Shown piece after piece: positions 35,313 through 44,953 of a DNA stretch of 64,000 bases; the first letter of the stretch is position 1, and the number at the start of each line of letters is the position of its first letter. The stretch is from Hylemonella sp. Lineage in GTDB: Bacteria > Pseudomonadota > Gammaproteobacteria > Burkholderiales > Burkholderiaceae_C. Made by a program: the position numbers and the translations under genes. The stretch spans positions 62,001 through 126,000 of the forward strand of contig NZ_JAPZSV010000009.1 in NCBI RefSeq assembly GCF_027532185.1, written 5' to 3'. The notes under the pieces were generated by a model. The model was given only the letters and a program-made list of their open reading frames with translations. It had not been told where the DNA came from and searched no databases.

Positions 35313-36317
35313 GTGAAAGCCAAACCAGGAAAGGTGTCCGTGTCTTCCAAAGCCAAATCCGCTGCGGGCAAGGCCAAACCGGCCCCCAAGAAAGCTGCTG
35401 CCAAGCCGGTGGCCAAGGCCAAGCCGGCCGTGAAGACCGCCAAACCTGGTGCGGCCAAGAAGGTTGCGGCCAAGCCGGCTGCCAAGAAGCCGGCCGCCAA
35501 GCCGGTGGCCAAGAAGGCCGCCTCCAAACCCGTGGCCAAGAAGGCGCCGGCCAAGGCGCCCGCCACCAAGAGCACAGCCAAGCCGGCTGCCAAGACCCCT
35601 GCGAAAACGCCCGTGAAGGCGCCTGCGAAAGCCGCAGCCAAGGCCGCGCCCGTCAAGGCGCCGTTGAAGGCTGTGCCGGCACCCGTGCCGGTCAAGCCGC
35701 CGGTGCCCGAGGCGCCGGTGCGCACGGCTAAGGCCTCGGCCCGGCTGGCCCAGCTCACCGTCCCATCCATGGCCCAGACCTCGGCATCCAATGCCGTGAA
35801 GGCCAGTTACGTCCCGACCATGTCCCAGACCCTGATTGCCCCTCCCCTGCCTTCGTCCATCAAGAAGGACCCCAAGCTCGCCAACAACTGGAAGACCAAG
35901 CCCGGCGACCAGCTCAGTGATGAAGAGCTGATGGCCATGCCCGATAGCGAGTACATGAACGACAAGCAGCTGGCCGCCTTCCGCGTGCGGCTGCAGCAGC
36001 TCAAGCAGGACATCCTGACCAACGCCGGTGAGACCACCGAGCACCTGCGCGAGGACACCGTGATCGTGCCCGACCCGGCCGACCGCGCCACCATCGAGGA
36101 AGAGCACGCGCTGGAGCTGCGCACGCGCGACCGCGAACGCAAGCTGCTCAAGAAGATCGAGCAGTCCATCGCCCGCATCGACGCCGGCGACTACGGCTAC
36201 TGCGACGAGACCGGCGAGCCCATCGGCGTGGGCCGCCTGCTGGCCCGTCCCACCGCCACCCTGTCGCTCGAGGCCCAGCAGCGGCGAGAGCTCAAGCAGA
36301 AGATGTTCGGGGATTGA
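35313..36317 (+). CDS. dksA: DksA with long histone-H1-like N-terminal extension
   Basis: A 334-residue protein. Residues 1 to about 150 are Lys/Ala/Pro-rich (repeats such as AKKPAAKP), like eukaryotic histone H1 tails or bacterial AlgP, and the DksA core follows at about 200-334. The coiled-coil tip DPADRA carries the Asp residues that reach the RNA polymerase active site. The zinc-finger positions read Cys297, Thr300, Ser318, Ala321, so three of four zinc cysteines are gone, as in zinc-independent DksA2. Start is GTG at 35313 after AGGAGACAAGAA. It mediates ppGpp-dependent promoter control. Confidence 0.9.
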   Translation: MKAKPGKVSVSSKAKSAAGKAKPAPKKAAAKPVAKAKPAVKTAKPGAAKKVAAKPAAKKPAAKPVAKKAASKPVAKKAPAKAPATKSTAKPAAKTPAKTPVKAPAKAAAKAAPVKAPLKAVPAPVPVKPPVPEAPVRTAKASARLAQLTVPSMAQTSASNAVKASYVPTMSQTLIAPPLPSSIKKDPKLANNWKTKPGDQLSDEELMAMPDSEYMNDKQLAAFRVRLQQLKQDILTNAGETTEHLREDTVIVPDPADRATIEEEHALELRTRDRERKLLKKIEQSIARIDAGDYGYCDETGEPIGVGRLLARPTATLSLEAQQRRELKQKMFGD

Positions 36318-36350
36318 TCTCCGACAGATCACCCACCACCTTGCCGCAAA

Positions 36351-36356
36351 CATAAT
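36351..36356 (+). promoter_or_regulatory. CATAAT -10 implying leaderless transcript of the STAS gene
   Basis: CATAAT ends 6 nt before the ATG at 36363. Confidence 0.4.
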
Positions 36357-36362
36357 CAGGAC

Positions 36363-38093
36363 ATGGCTGAAGAGGAAAACCGGTCCGGCTTGTTGTCCAA
36401 GGTGGCCAAGTTCGTGCGCAATCCGACCAAGGATTGGTCCGAGCTTGACCAGAAAGAGCCTGAAGCCGAGGGCGGCTACAGCAAGGAAGCGCTCAAGGAG
36501 ATGATCGAGCGCAAGCGGCAGAACGATTTCGTGCGCAAGCGTGAGTTCGACCACCTGCGTAAGCTGCGCCGCCGCGATCCCCTGGGGCCGCCGGACCAGG
36601 CGGGCCGCCCCTCCTTCTTCCAGAGCAGCATGACGTCCAATCACGACGACCGTGCCGAGACGCTCAAGAAGATCGACGAGATCGAGGCCCAGATGTCGCG
36701 CCAGTGGTGGAAGGGCAAGGAGGCGGCCTCGCGTGCCGGCGCCTTCCCCGTGGCCTCCGGCCCGGGTCTCAAGCCCGAAGCCGGTCCGACCCAGCCCCCG
36801 ACCACCGTGCCCTCCGAGCCCGATGCGGCCGCCACTTCGGGTGGTGACGACAGCCACTTCGAGCCCACCGAGGCCTCGGCCCTGCGCCCGGGCAACTCCG
36901 AGTGGAGCGAGCCCGAGGGCGGTGAATACATCCCGACCCAGCTCGCCGACGCCTCGCCCACCATGCCGGCCTCCATGGCCTTGCGCCAGGGGCTGGCGGC
37001 CAGCGCGAGCCGGCCCATCAGCCGTCCGCAGCCGCTGCCGCAGGGAGGGCCGCGCATGCCGGTGGGCGCTGGTTTTTCCACCCAGCGCCTCTATGCCCAG
37101 GTGCCGGTCGACAACCTGACCGACCCCGATCTCGAGGATGCCGCCATCCGCTACGCCAACGGTGACGACGCTGGTGCCGAGGAAAGCCTGATGACCGCGC
37201 TGGCGTCCGCCGAGCAGCGCCCCGAGCTGGCCGAGACCTGGATGTCGGCGCTGTTCGATCTCTACCGTGCTACCGGCCAGCAGGCCCGCTTCGACAGCGT
37301 GGCGCTGGAATTCGCCGACCGCTACGGCCGCTCGGCCCCGGCCTGGTTCTCCATGCCTGACATGCTGGGTCGCAGCAAGAGCACCGCGCCCGTCAAGACC
37401 CGCCCCAGCACCTCATCGGCCAGCCCGGCCGACTGGAGCAGCCCGGCCCAGCTCGGTGCCTCGGCACTGGAGGAGCTGGCGGCCCTGCTGCGCGTGCCCG
37501 GCCCCCTGGTGCTGGACTGGCAGGCCCTGGTGACCATCGCCCCCGATGCCGTGCCCCCGCTGTCCCAGATGGTGGCGCAGTGGTGTGCCACGCCGGCCAC
37601 GCTGGTCTTTCGCGGCCACGCCAGTCTGGAGCGCGCGCTGCTGGCGCTCACGCCCTCGGGCGACCGCAGCGTGGATCCGATGTGCTGGCAGCTGCGCATG
37701 GACGCGCTGCGCATCATGCGTCTGCAGGACGCCTTCGAGCTTGTGGCGCTCGACTACTGCGTCACCTACGAGGTCTCGCCGCCGTCCTGGCAGGAACCGC
37801 GTTGCCGCTGCGACCTGCAGGGCCTGAACGACCCGGCCGAGGCCGAGGCCGAGGACATCCGTTCGCGCTGGGACGAGCCCCACTCGATGTGGGACGACCC
37901 CTTGCGCAACCTCACGGCCCCGGCCGGGCTGGAGGAGCAGCCGCCCGCGGTGGTCGAGCTCTACGGCGAGATCATCGGCGACGCCGCCGAGGTGCTGGCC
38001 AAGCTCGAAAAGGGCATGGAAGGCTCGACCCGCATGGTCGTGTCCTGTGCCCGTCTGATCCGGGTCGACTTCTCGGCCGCCGGCAGCACCTGA
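36363..38093 (+). CDS. Large STAS-like domain protein, frame broken near its end
   Basis: A 576-codon frame. The N-terminal third is charged then Pro/Ser-rich and likely disordered. A tetratricopeptide-like helical part follows at about 250-325 ([49 protein letters not shown]). The C-terminal region looks like paired STAS domains ([26 protein letters not shown], then [18 protein letters not shown]). The frame stops in the middle of a STAS strand, while the rest of the domain continues in the -1 frame. Restoring one C in the C-run at 38089-38090 joins them. Function unknown; STAS domains often relay partner-switch signals. It lies between dksA and hslV. Confidence 0.7.
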   Translation: MAEEENRSGLLSKVAKFVRNPTKDWSELDQKEPEAEGGYSKEALKEMIERKRQNDFVRKREFDHLRKLRRRDPLGPPDQAGRPSFFQSSMTSNHDDRAETLKKIDEIEAQMSRQWWKGKEAASRAGAFPVASGPGLKPEAGPTQPPTTVPSEPDAAATSGGDDSHFEPTEASALRPGNSEWSEPEGGEYIPTQLADASPTMPASMALRQGLAASASRPISRPQPLPQGGPRMPVGAGFSTQRLYAQVPVDNLTDPDLEDAAIRYANGDDAGAEESLMTALASAEQRPELAETWMSALFDLYRATGQQARFDSVALEFADRYGRSAPAWFSMPDMLGRSKSTAPVKTRPSTSSASPADWSSPAQLGASALEELAALLRVPGPLVLDWQALVTIAPDAVPPLSQMVAQWCATPATLVFRGHASLERALLALTPSGDRSVDPMCWQLRMDALRIMRLQDAFELVALDYCVTYEVSPPSWQEPRCRCDLQGLNDPAEAEAEDIRSRWDEPHSMWDDPLRNLTAPAGLEEQPPAVVELYGEIIGDAAEVLAKLEKGMEGSTRMVVSCARLIRVDFSAAGST

Positions 38094-38221
38094 ACTGGGT
38101 GGCCGAGCAGCAGGGCAAGGGCTGCCAGGTGCAGTTCCGCGACGTCAACCGCATGGTCGCGGCCTTCTTCAACGTGATCGGCATCTCCGAGCACGCTCGC
38201 GTCGTCCCCCGCGCAGCATAA
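38090..38221 (+). pseudogene. Out-of-frame C-terminal piece of the STAS gene
   Basis: Forty-three codons beginning [20 protein letters not shown] and ending ISEHARVV are the normal end of a STAS domain (NVIGISEHA is typical). They overlap the upstream stop by 1 base shift. One missing C in the context GCACCTGAAC would account for it. It is either a sequencing error or a recent deletion removing 43 residues. Confidence 0.75.
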
Positions 38222-38269
38222 CAAGTCCCTTCCGAAGCACTCGTGTCTTATGCGAGGGCACTCGCGGAT

Positions 38270-38343
38270 CTGGCTTTGCCAGGCCGCTGAGTGCGCCCCC
38301 TGAGGGGGGTGGCGTAGCGCACGAAGGGCGCGAAGCCTGGGGG
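38270..38343 (-). repeat. Dispersed GC-rich intergenic repeat, copy 3 (inverted)
   Basis: Its reverse complement begins CCACCCCCAGGCTTCGCGCC and carries CTTCGTGCGCTACGCCACCC, then a CCCTCAGGGGG core and CAGCGGCCTGGCAAAGCC. It matches the copy near 27.7 kb. One edge abuts the hslV -10. Confidence 0.65.
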
Positions 38344-38346
38344 TGG

Positions 38347-38352
38347 GACAAT
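38347..38352 (+). promoter_or_regulatory. hslV: GACAAT -10 implying leaderless hslV transcript
   Basis: The hexamer ends 6 nt before the hslV ATG and sits directly at the edge of the intergenic repeat. Confidence 0.4.
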
Positions 38353-38358
38353 AGCGGC

Positions 38359-38907
38359 ATGGAACAATTTCACGGCACTACCATCGTCAGCGTGCGGCGT
38401 CAGACCGCCAACGGTCTGCAGGTGGCCATCGGCGGCGACGGACAGGTCACGCTGGGTCACATCGTCGTCAAGGGCACGGCGCGCAAGGTGCGCAAGCTCT
38501 ACCACGGCAAGGTGCTGGCGGGCTTTGCGGGCGCCACGGCCGACGCCTTCACGCTGTTCGAGCGCTTCGAGGCCAAGCTCGAAAAACACCAGGGGCATCT
38601 GCAGCGTGCGGCCATCGAGCTCACGCGCGACTGGCGCAGCGACCGCGTGCTGCGCCGGCTTGAGGCCATGCTCTCGGTGGCCGACCGCGAGTGCTCGCTC
38701 ATCATCAGCGGCAATGGCGATGTGCTCGAGCCTGAGCACGGCGTCGTGGCCATCGGCTCGGGCGGCGCCTACGCGCAGTCGGCGGCCATCGCCCTGCTCA
38801 AGCACACGCAGCTCGGCGCGGCCGAGATCGTCAAGCAGTCGCTGGAGATCGCGGGCGAGCTCTGCATCTACACCAACATGAACCACACCCTCGAGACGCT
38901 GGACTGA
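38359..38907 (+). CDS. hslV: HslV peptidase subunit
   Basis: A 182-residue proteasome-like subunit. The first residues read [14 protein letters not shown], so the catalytic N-terminal threonine is exposed after removal of a six-residue leader, longer than the single Met in E. coli but usual in betaproteobacteria. [10 protein letters not shown] segment and the [15 protein letters not shown]-terminal region (here [15 protein letters not shown]) are conserved. It forms the peptidase double ring of the HslVU ATP-dependent protease. HslU follows 34 nt later. Confidence 0.96.
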   Translation: MEQFHGTTIVSVRRQTANGLQVAIGGDGQVTLGHIVVKGTARKVRKLYHGKVLAGFAGATADAFTLFERFEAKLEKHQGHLQRAAIELTRDWRSDRVLRRLEAMLSVADRECSLIISGNGDVLEPEHGVVAIGSGGAYAQSAAIALLKHTQLGAAEIVKQSLEIAGELCIYTNMNHTLETLD

Positions 38908-38941
38908 GCGCCACTTCTCGCACGTTTTCCGGATCGCTACC

Positions 38942-40270
38942 ATGTCCTCGATGACCCCGCAGGAGATCGTCTCCGAACTCGACCGCCACATCGTGGGCCA
39001 GGCCGGCGCCAAGCGTGCCGTGGCCATTGCGCTGCGCAACCGCTGGCGCCGCCAGCAGGTCGAGGCCGCGCTGCGCCCCGAGATCACGCCCAAGAACATC
39101 CTCATGATCGGCCCCACGGGTGTGGGCAAGACCGAGATCGCGCGCCGTCTGGCGCGGCTGGCCGACGCGCCTTTCATCAAGGTGGAAGCGACCAAGTTCA
39201 CCGAGGTCGGTTATGTGGGTAAGGATGTCGACAGCATCATCCGCGACCTCATGGAAGTCGCCATCAAGCAGACGCGCGAGGCCGAGATGAAGAAGGTGCG
39301 CACGCGTGCCGAGGACGCGGCCGAGGACCGTATCCTCGATGTGCTGGTGCCACCGCCGCGCAACGAATTCGGTGCCAACGAGAGCAGCGACAACACCGCG
39401 CGCCAGGTGTTCCGCAAGAAGCTGCGTCAGGGCGAGCTGGACGAACGCGAGATCGAGCTGGAGGTCAACGACGCCAAACCGCAGCTCGAAATCATGGGGC
39501 CGGCCGGCATGGAAGACATGGCCGAGCAGCTGCGCAGCATGTTCGGGCAGCTGGGCGCGGGCAAGCGCAAGCTGCGCAAGATCCGCATCGCCGAGGCCAT
39601 GAGGCTGCTCGTGGATGAGGAAGCCGCCAAGCTCGTCAACGAGGAGGAGATCCGTGCCCAGGCGCTGCTCAACGCCGAGCAGAACGGCATCGTCTTCATC
39701 GACGAGATCGACAAGGTCACCTCGCGCAGCGACGGTGGCAGCACGGCCGAGGTCTCGCGCCAGGGGGTGCAGCGCGACCTGCTGCCGCTGGTGGAGGGCA
39801 CGTCCGTCTCCACCAAGTACGGGGTGATCAAGACCGACCACATCCTCTTCATCGCCTCGGGGGCCTTCCACCTGAGCAAACCCAGCGACCTGATTCCCGA
39901 GCTGCAGGGGCGTTTGCCCATCCGCGTCGAGCTCGCCTCGCTCTCGGTGCAGGACTTCGAGGCCATCCTCACGCAGACCCACGCTTCCCTCGTGAAACAG
40001 TACCAGGCCCTGCTGGCCACCGAAGGCGTGACGCTGGAGTTCCTGCCCGAAGGCATCACGCGGCTGGCACGCATCGCCTACGAGGTCAACGAGCGCACCG
40101 AAAACATCGGCGCGCGCCGCCTGGCCACCGTCATGGAGCGCCTGCTCGACGAGGTGAGCTTCAGCGCGGCGCATCTGCAGGGGCAGACGGTGCGCATCGA
40201 CGCGGCCTATGTGGACCAGCGCCTGGCCGAGCTGAGCCGCAACGAGGACCTCTCGCGCTACATCCTCTGA
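38942..40270 (+). CDS. hslU: HslU ATPase subunit
   Basis: A 442-residue AAA+ unfoldase. Walker [16 protein letters not shown], pore loop [10 protein letters not shown] domain (about 110-240), Walker [11 protein letters not shown], sensor [19 protein letters not shown], and the C-terminal DLSRYIL tail that inserts into HslV. It unfolds substrates such as SulA-type division inhibitors for HslV. It is in the hslV operon and converges with the HD-GYP gene. Confidence 0.96.
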   Translation: MSSMTPQEIVSELDRHIVGQAGAKRAVAIALRNRWRRQQVEAALRPEITPKNILMIGPTGVGKTEIARRLARLADAPFIKVEATKFTEVGYVGKDVDSIIRDLMEVAIKQTREAEMKKVRTRAEDAAEDRILDVLVPPPRNEFGANESSDNTARQVFRKKLRQGELDEREIELEVNDAKPQLEIMGPAGMEDMAEQLRSMFGQLGAGKRKLRKIRIAEAMRLLVDEEAAKLVNEEEIRAQALLNAEQNGIVFIDEIDKVTSRSDGGSTAEVSRQGVQRDLLPLVEGTSVSTKYGVIKTDHILFIASGAFHLSKPSDLIPELQGRLPIRVELASLSVQDFEAILTQTHASLVKQYQALLATEGVTLEFLPEGITRLARIAYEVNERTENIGARRLATVMERLLDEVSFSAAHLQGQTVRIDAAYVDQRLAELSRNEDLSRYIL

Positions 40271-40280
40271 GGCCTGGGCC

Positions 40281-43217
40281 TCAGGGGGACGTCAGCAGGG
40301 CTTCAAGCGCGAGGATGTCCACCGCGTCGATCTGCGCCGGTGCGATGTGGGCGACGGCGAAGTCGCGCCACAGCCCCGAGCGCAGGAAATAGCGGAACAT
40401 GTCGGGGCAGATATGCCGCTGGCGCGCCATCTGCGCCATGATGGCCAGGGACTCGCTCAGCGTCTTGGGCGCCTTGTAGGGGCGATCGGCCGCCGTCAGC
40501 GCCTCGAAGATGTCCGCGATGGCCATGATGCGGTCTTCCGGCGTGAGCTGCTCCGCGCCCAGTCGGCGCGGGTAGCCTTGGCCATTGAGCTGCTCGTGAT
40601 GCGTGGCAGCGATATCGGGCACGCGTGCCAGATGGCCGGGCCAGGGCAGGCTGCGCAGCAGCATCAGCGTCTGCACGATGTGCTCGTTGATCTTGAAGCG
40701 ATCCTCGGCCGTCAGGGTGCCACGCCGTACCGAGAGGTTGTGCAGCTCGCCCAGATTGCGTTCGTGCGGCGGCAGCTGCATGTCGAAACCCCAGACGTTG
40801 GCCGGGTCATCCTTTTCCACCGGGGGCTTGCGTTCGCCCCAGGGCACGAGGTGCTCGGGCCGGTCGGCCAGCAGGTGTTCGGTGGCGGGCAGGGGCGCCA
40901 TGGCGTGGTCGCGCAGACGCGCGTGTTCTTCCATGGACAGACCCAGGCGGTCGTCGAAGTGGCGCAGCCAGGTCTGTGCGCCGATGCGACGCAGGCGTTC
41001 CAGATCAGCTTCGGCGGACGACTCGCTGCCCACGTTGCAGCGCGCGACAAAGGCAAAGTCGTCCTGCAGGGCCTGCAGGCGACGGCTCAGGGCCGCGCTC
41101 AGGGTCTGCGGGTCCCCGCCCGCGGCCACCCCCTGCCAGTAGTCCACTTGGGCGTCACGGTGCAGCACCTCGAAGCGCATGCGGATCTCGTGGATGCGGT
41201 TGTAGATGGTCTCGAGCTTGGTGGCCTTGTCGATGATGTGCTCGGGGCTGGTGATCTTGCCGCAGTCGTGCAGCCAGGCCCCGAGCTTGAACTCGTAGCG
41301 CCGCTCGGCATCCCAGCGGCCGGCGTAGGGGCTGCCAGGGTCAGCGTTGAGCCGGTCGAGGAACATCTCGGCCAGCACGGGCACGCGTTCGCAGTGGCCC
41401 CCGGTGTAGTGGCTCTTGGCGTCGATGGCGTCGGCCAGCAGCTGGATCACCCCGTCGAGCAGGCGTTGCTGGGCCTCGATGAGCTTGCGCGTCTCGATCG
41501 AGACCTCCAGCGCGCCCGAGAGCTTCTCGGCGAAGTCGCGGAAGTCCTGGCCGGCTTCCAGGCGCTCGGGCTCGAACTGCAGCACCACCAAGCCCAGGGT
41601 CTGGTGGTGGCGGTCGCTCAGACGCAGCGCCAGGCGGGCATGGGCCGGGCCGCTTCCGCCGGCACCCGCTCGGGGCGCTGCGCTCTCGCGCGCCCAGGCC
41701 AGGCCTTCGTCGAGCGTGAGCGTGGCCGGCAGTTCGTGGGGCGAGACCAGGTTGTGGCGCCGGGCCGAGACGGCCGCACGTTCGAGCAGCTTGCCGTCGG
41801 GGGAGCTCAGATAGACCACGCCCTGCGTGCACTGGGTGGTCTCGACCAGCCGCTCCAGCACCTTGGAGAGCATGTCCTCGGTGCGCGGCTCGCGGCTGAT
41901 CGTCTCGGTGATGCCGAGGAAGTTCTGCACCGTGCGGCCCATGTACTGCAGCACCGCATCGAGCTCCTGCACCTCCTGCAGATGGCTGGCCTTGGCGCGC
42001 ACGGGCAGGTCGAAGCGAAAGCGCGCCAGGCCACGGCCCTGGGCGGCCAGCCGCTGCATGGCCCGCCCCAGGCGCCGCCCGGCCAGCCAGCCCAACGGCA
42101 GCAGCAGCAGCACGATCAGCAAGCCCTGCGCGGCCTGGACCTGGAGGTCGCGGCGCAGGGTTCCAAGCAGGTCGCTGTCGGGAATGGCGACCAGGATGTC
42201 CAGGCCGCCGCCAGCCACTGCATCGAGCGACATGCGGGAGCCGTACCAGCGCTCGTCCTGCGCCAGATAGGCCACCGGGTCGCCCGGGCGCGGGGCCGCG
42301 GTTTCCAGCGCGCTCAGGGCCGGCACGTTCAAGTCCGCCAGAGTCTTGAAGCTCAGTGCGTCCCCTTGACGCTGCAGATGCGGCGTGTCGCCCGGGTACG
42401 CCATGACGCGCCGCTGCTCGTCGATGACGGCGATCTGCGTGTTGGGCGTGTAGCGCAGCGAACCCATTTCCGCGCCGATGGTGCTGATGTCCACGTCCAG
42501 CCCCAGCACGGCGCGGCCATCGCGGCTGCGCTCGCTCAGTGTCACGCCGACCTGCCGCGAGCTGAAGAAGATGTAGGGCGCGGTCAGGTGCTGGCCCTGG
42601 CTGCGCAGTGCACCGTCGTACCAGGGCCGGCCGCGCGGGTCGAACCGGTAGTCGGGCAGATCCTGGGTGCGCAGCCGCCGCAGCCGGCTGTCCAGGTAAT
42701 GCCATTGACCGCTCAGCTGGCCGTCGCGCTGACGTGTGATGCTCTGCACCAGCCAGCCGCTGGCGCCAGGCGCGTCGAAGAGCTGGCGCAGCTCGGGTGT
42801 GTTGAGCCGGCGCAGCAGGAAGAACTCCCCGTTGGGGTAGCCGGCGTAGATGGCGGCCAGCAGGGGGTTGTGGTCCAGGATGTCGGCCAGCACCACCAGC
42901 CGGTCGAAGCGCGCCTCGAGCCGGTTCGCGCTCGACAGCGGATCGAAGGAGAGCTGGCGCAGCGTGGCTTCGGCCGGGCCGAGGATGCGGCGGCTTTTCT
43001 CATTGATCAGCGCGCCGATGTCGTTGAAGTTCTGGCGGGCGGCGTCAAGCAGGGCCTGGCGTGCGGATTGCCAGCTGTTCCACAGCAGCACGCAGGCCAG
43101 CACCAGCATGGCGGTGACGACCATCCCTGAGATCAGGGATGGCAGGCGGATGGTCCACGTCCCGCGGGCCGGAGCAGGGACTGGAAAGTCGGCTGACGGG
43201 CTCGGGGCTGCGCTCAT
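40281..43217 (-). CDS. Membrane-bound Cache-GAF-like HD-GYP phosphodiesterase
   Basis: A 978-residue protein. A helix near residues 22-45, a large periplasmic double-Cache sensor (about 50-350), a second helix (about 355-375), a HAMP-like and coiled region, a GAF-like domain (about 420-580), then HD-GYP: the metal HD is in WLHDCGKI and the GYP motif in HHEQLNGQGYPRRL. It degrades cyclic-di-GMP. Between HD and GYP there is an insert of about 180 residues. Start MSAAPSPS chosen; an ATG 13 codons upstream is possible. It converges with hslU. Confidence 0.88.
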   Translation of the reverse strand: MSAAPSPSADFPVPAPARGTWTIRLPSLISGMVVTAMLVLACVLLWNSWQSARQALLDAARQNFNDIGALINEKSRRILGPAEATLRQLSFDPLSSANRLEARFDRLVVLADILDHNPLLAAIYAGYPNGEFFLLRRLNTPELRQLFDAPGASGWLVQSITRQRDGQLSGQWHYLDSRLRRLRTQDLPDYRFDPRGRPWYDGALRSQGQHLTAPYIFFSSRQVGVTLSERSRDGRAVLGLDVDISTIGAEMGSLRYTPNTQIAVIDEQRRVMAYPGDTPHLQRQGDALSFKTLADLNVPALSALETAAPRPGDPVAYLAQDERWYGSRMSLDAVAGGGLDILVAIPDSDLLGTLRRDLQVQAAQGLLIVLLLLPLGWLAGRRLGRAMQRLAAQGRGLARFRFDLPVRAKASHLQEVQELDAVLQYMGRTVQNFLGITETISREPRTEDMLSKVLERLVETTQCTQGVVYLSSPDGKLLERAAVSARRHNLVSPHELPATLTLDEGLAWARESAAPRAGAGGSGPAHARLALRLSDRHHQTLGLVVLQFEPERLEAGQDFRDFAEKLSGALEVSIETRKLIEAQQRLLDGVIQLLADAIDAKSHYTGGHCERVPVLAEMFLDRLNADPGSPYAGRWDAERRYEFKLGAWLHDCGKITSPEHIIDKATKLETIYNRIHEIRMRFEVLHRDAQVDYWQGVAAGGDPQTLSAALSRRLQALQDDFAFVARCNVGSESSAEADLERLRRIGAQTWLRHFDDRLGLSMEEHARLRDHAMAPLPATEHLLADRPEHLVPWGERKPPVEKDDPANVWGFDMQLPPHERNLGELHNLSVRRGTLTAEDRFKINEHIVQTLMLLRSLPWPGHLARVPDIAATHHEQLNGQGYPRRLGAEQLTPEDRIMAIADIFEALTAADRPYKAPKTLSESLAIMAQMARQRHICPDMFRYFLRSGLWRDFAVAHIAPAQIDAVDILALEALLTSP

Positions 43218-43256
43218 CGGTAGGGCTTTCCGTGGGGGGATGGCCCGACTGTACAC

Positions 43257-43480
43257 GGCTCAGCGTTGCGGGCCCGCTGCGTGCGGCGGGGCGTTTTGCA
43301 GGCGGCCCGCGACGACCCCATGCGCGTCCTTTGCTTCATGCATCACATTCATATCGAAAGCTAAGTCCTTCATTTAGAACAGATTTTCAATTCGAAAATT
43401 GTAGGAAAGTGTTTCTAAGTCCTTGATTTCATTGAAATTTTCCTGGGTTCCCCTCTTGTCGACCCTGGTTTTGCTGATAC
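43257..43480. other. AT-rich non-coding region upstream of mraZ
   Basis: No gene is seen between 43218 and 43564. About 43340-43440 is strongly AT-rich. It contains the direct repeat CTAAGTCCTT-C/G-ATTT (43361-43375 and 43415-43429), the inverted repeat ATTTTC-AATTC-GAAAAT starting at 43383, and the 13-nt palindrome ATTTCATTGAAAT near 43426. A -10-like GATACA (43476-43481) and a TTGTCG (43456-43461) lie in front of the MraZ box, but their spacing is short. Confidence 0.5.
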
Positions 43481-43520
43481 AGTGCAAAAAAGTGGAATTA
43501 AGTGGTGAAAAGTGCGCGCG
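43481..43520 (+). promoter_or_regulatory. mraZ: MraZ box: four AGTG repeats at 10-bp period
   Basis: AGTGC, AGTGG, AGTGG and AGTGC begin at 43481, 43491, 43501 and 43511, exactly one helical turn apart. MraZ octamers bind such repeats upstream of their own operon and repress it. This is the main expected control point for the division cluster. Confidence 0.85.
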
Positions 43521-43564
43521 TGCTTTTCACCCTCCCGTTTTGGTGCTGAACAAGGGGTAGATGC

Positions 43565-43993
43565 GTGTTTCAAGGGGCTTCGTCGCTGAGTCTGGATGCC
43601 AAGGGGCGGCTGTCCGTGCCGACCCGGCACCGTGACGTGCTCAGCGCCACGGCCGCCGGCCAGCTCACGATCACCAAGCACCCGCACGGCTGCCTGATGA
43701 TCTTCCCGCGCCCCGAGTGGGAGAAGTTCCGCGAGCGCATCGCCGCCCTGCCCATGGCCGCCCAGTGGTGGAAGCGCATCTTCCTCGGCAATGCCATGGA
43801 CGTGGAGATGGATGCCACGGGCCGTGTGCTGGTCTCGCCCGAGCTGCGTGCCGCCGCCGGCATCAGCAAGGACACCATGCTGCTGGGCATGGGCAACCAC
43901 TTCGAGCTCTGGGACAAGGCAGCCTACGAGGCCCAGGAGGCCGAGGCCATGCGGGGCGAGATGCCCGATGTCTTCAAGGACTTCTCCTTCTGA
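43565..43993 (+). CDS. mraZ: Transcriptional regulator MraZ
   Basis: A 142-residue protein with two AbrB-like swapped-hairpin domains. The first carries [16 protein letters not shown], the second [17 protein letters not shown], each with the DxxGR DNA-contact motif. It represses the dcw operon through the AGTG repeats 50-80 nt upstream. Start is GTG (FQGASSL follows) with AAGGGGTAG upstream. An out-of-frame ATG lies 4 nt earlier. The rsmH gene begins 9 nt after its stop. Confidence 0.95.
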   Translation: MFQGASSLSLDAKGRLSVPTRHRDVLSATAAGQLTITKHPHGCLMIFPRPEWEKFRERIAALPMAAQWWKRIFLGNAMDVEMDATGRVLVSPELRAAAGISKDTMLLGMGNHFELWDKAAYEAQEAEAMRGEMPDVFKDFSF

Positions 43994-44002
43994 AAGACGA
44001 CG

Positions 44003-44953
44003 GTGGAACAGGCCCCATGGACACACACCACCGTCTTGTTGAACGAAGCGATCGAAGCCTTGCTCAACAAGCCGCAGGATCTGGCGGACGTGCCCGCGTC
44101 CGATCCGGCCGATGGCGCCTATGTGGATGCCACCTTCGGGCGCGGTGGTCACTCGCGTCTGCTCCTGTCGAGGCTGTCGCCACGCGGGCGGCTGACCGCC
44201 TTCGACAAGGATCCACAGGCCATCGCCGAGGCGCAGACGATCACCGACGCGCGCTTCGCCATCCGCCACGAGGGCTTCCGGCACCTGCACGCGCTGCCGC
44301 CGGCCAGCGCGGACGGCATCCTCATGGACCTGGGCGTGAGCTCGCCCCAGATCGACGACCCCACACGCGGCTTCAGCTTCCGTTTCGACGGCCCGCTGGA
44401 CATGCGCATGGATACCACGCGGGGCCAGAGCGTGGCGCAGTGGCTGGCGACGGCCGACACACAAGCAATCGCGGAGGTGATACGTGACTACGGTGAAGAA
44501 CGGTTTGCTGGCCCGATTGCAAAGGCGATTGTGGCGCGCCGACAGGAACGGGGCCCAGTTTCAAGCACCGCTGAACTGGCCCAGCTCGTGGCTGACACGG
44601 TCAAAACCCGCGAGCCGGGCCAGAACCCTGCAACGCGCACATTTCAGGCTCTTCGGATTTTCATCAACGCCGAGCTTGAGGAGCTGCAAGAAGCGCTAGA
44701 GGCCAGCCTCGATGTGCTGCAACCCGGAGGACGGCTGGTCGTGATCAGTTTCCACTCGCTGGAAGACCGCATCGTCAAACAGTTCATCGCGCAGCATTCG
44801 CGCGAGGTCTACGACCGCCGCGCACCTTTTGCCGCGCCCAAGCCCATGAAGCTGCGTGCGCTGGACCGCATCAAGCCCAGCGCCGCCGAGGTGGCGGCCA
44901 ACCCGCGTGCGCGCAGCGCCATCATGCGTGTGGCCGTGAGGACGACAGCATGA
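44003..44953 (+). CDS. rsmH: 16S rRNA m4C1402 methyltransferase
   Basis: A 316-residue methyltransferase (also called MraW). SAM motif [14 protein letters not shown] (about residues 41-54), the DLGVSSPQ block (about 113) and [12 protein letters not shown] at the end are diagnostic. It modifies N4 of C1402 in the ribosomal P site. Start is GTG at 44003 ([16 protein letters not shown]), with AAAGACGAC upstream. Its stop codon overlaps the ATG of an unannotated 53-codon ORF (ATGA at 44950-44953). Confidence 0.96.
   Translation: MEQAPWTHTTVLLNEAIEALLNKPQDLADVPASDPADGAYVDATFGRGGHSRLLLSRLSPRGRLTAFDKDPQAIAEAQTITDARFAIRHEGFRHLHALPPASADGILMDLGVSSPQIDDPTRGFSFRFDGPLDMRMDTTRGQSVAQWLATADTQAIAEVIRDYGEERFAGPIAKAIVARRQERGPVSSTAELAQLVADTVKTREPGQNPATRTFQALRIFINAELEELQEALEASLDVLQPGGRLVVISFHSLEDRIVKQFIAQHSREVYDRRAPFAAPKPMKLRALDRIKPSAAEVAANPRARSAIMRVAVRTTA

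Noticed and set aside
35325-35720. The Lys/Ala/Pro-rich part of dksA as a separate histone-like gene
   Set aside because: It is in frame with the DksA core, has no stop, and one ribosome site (before 35313) serves the whole frame.
33993-36857. A 954-codon open frame on the minus strand across the CobW, dksA and STAS genes
   Set aside because: It is the antisense shadow of three well-supported genes in GC-rich DNA; its product is low-complexity Gly/His/Arg-rich and has no domain.
38085-38095. Programmed -1 frameshift in the STAS gene
   Set aside because: No X-XXY-YYZ slippery heptamer or downstream stem is visible; a one-base deletion or sequence error is simpler.
40347-43130. A 927-codon plus-strand frame opposite the HD-GYP gene
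   Set aside because: Antisense shadow with no recognisable domain; the opposite strand encodes intact Cache and HD-GYP motifs.
43561-43563. ATG just before mraZ as its start
   Set aside because: It is out of frame with MraZ; the GTG at 43565 begins the conserved FQGASSL sequence.
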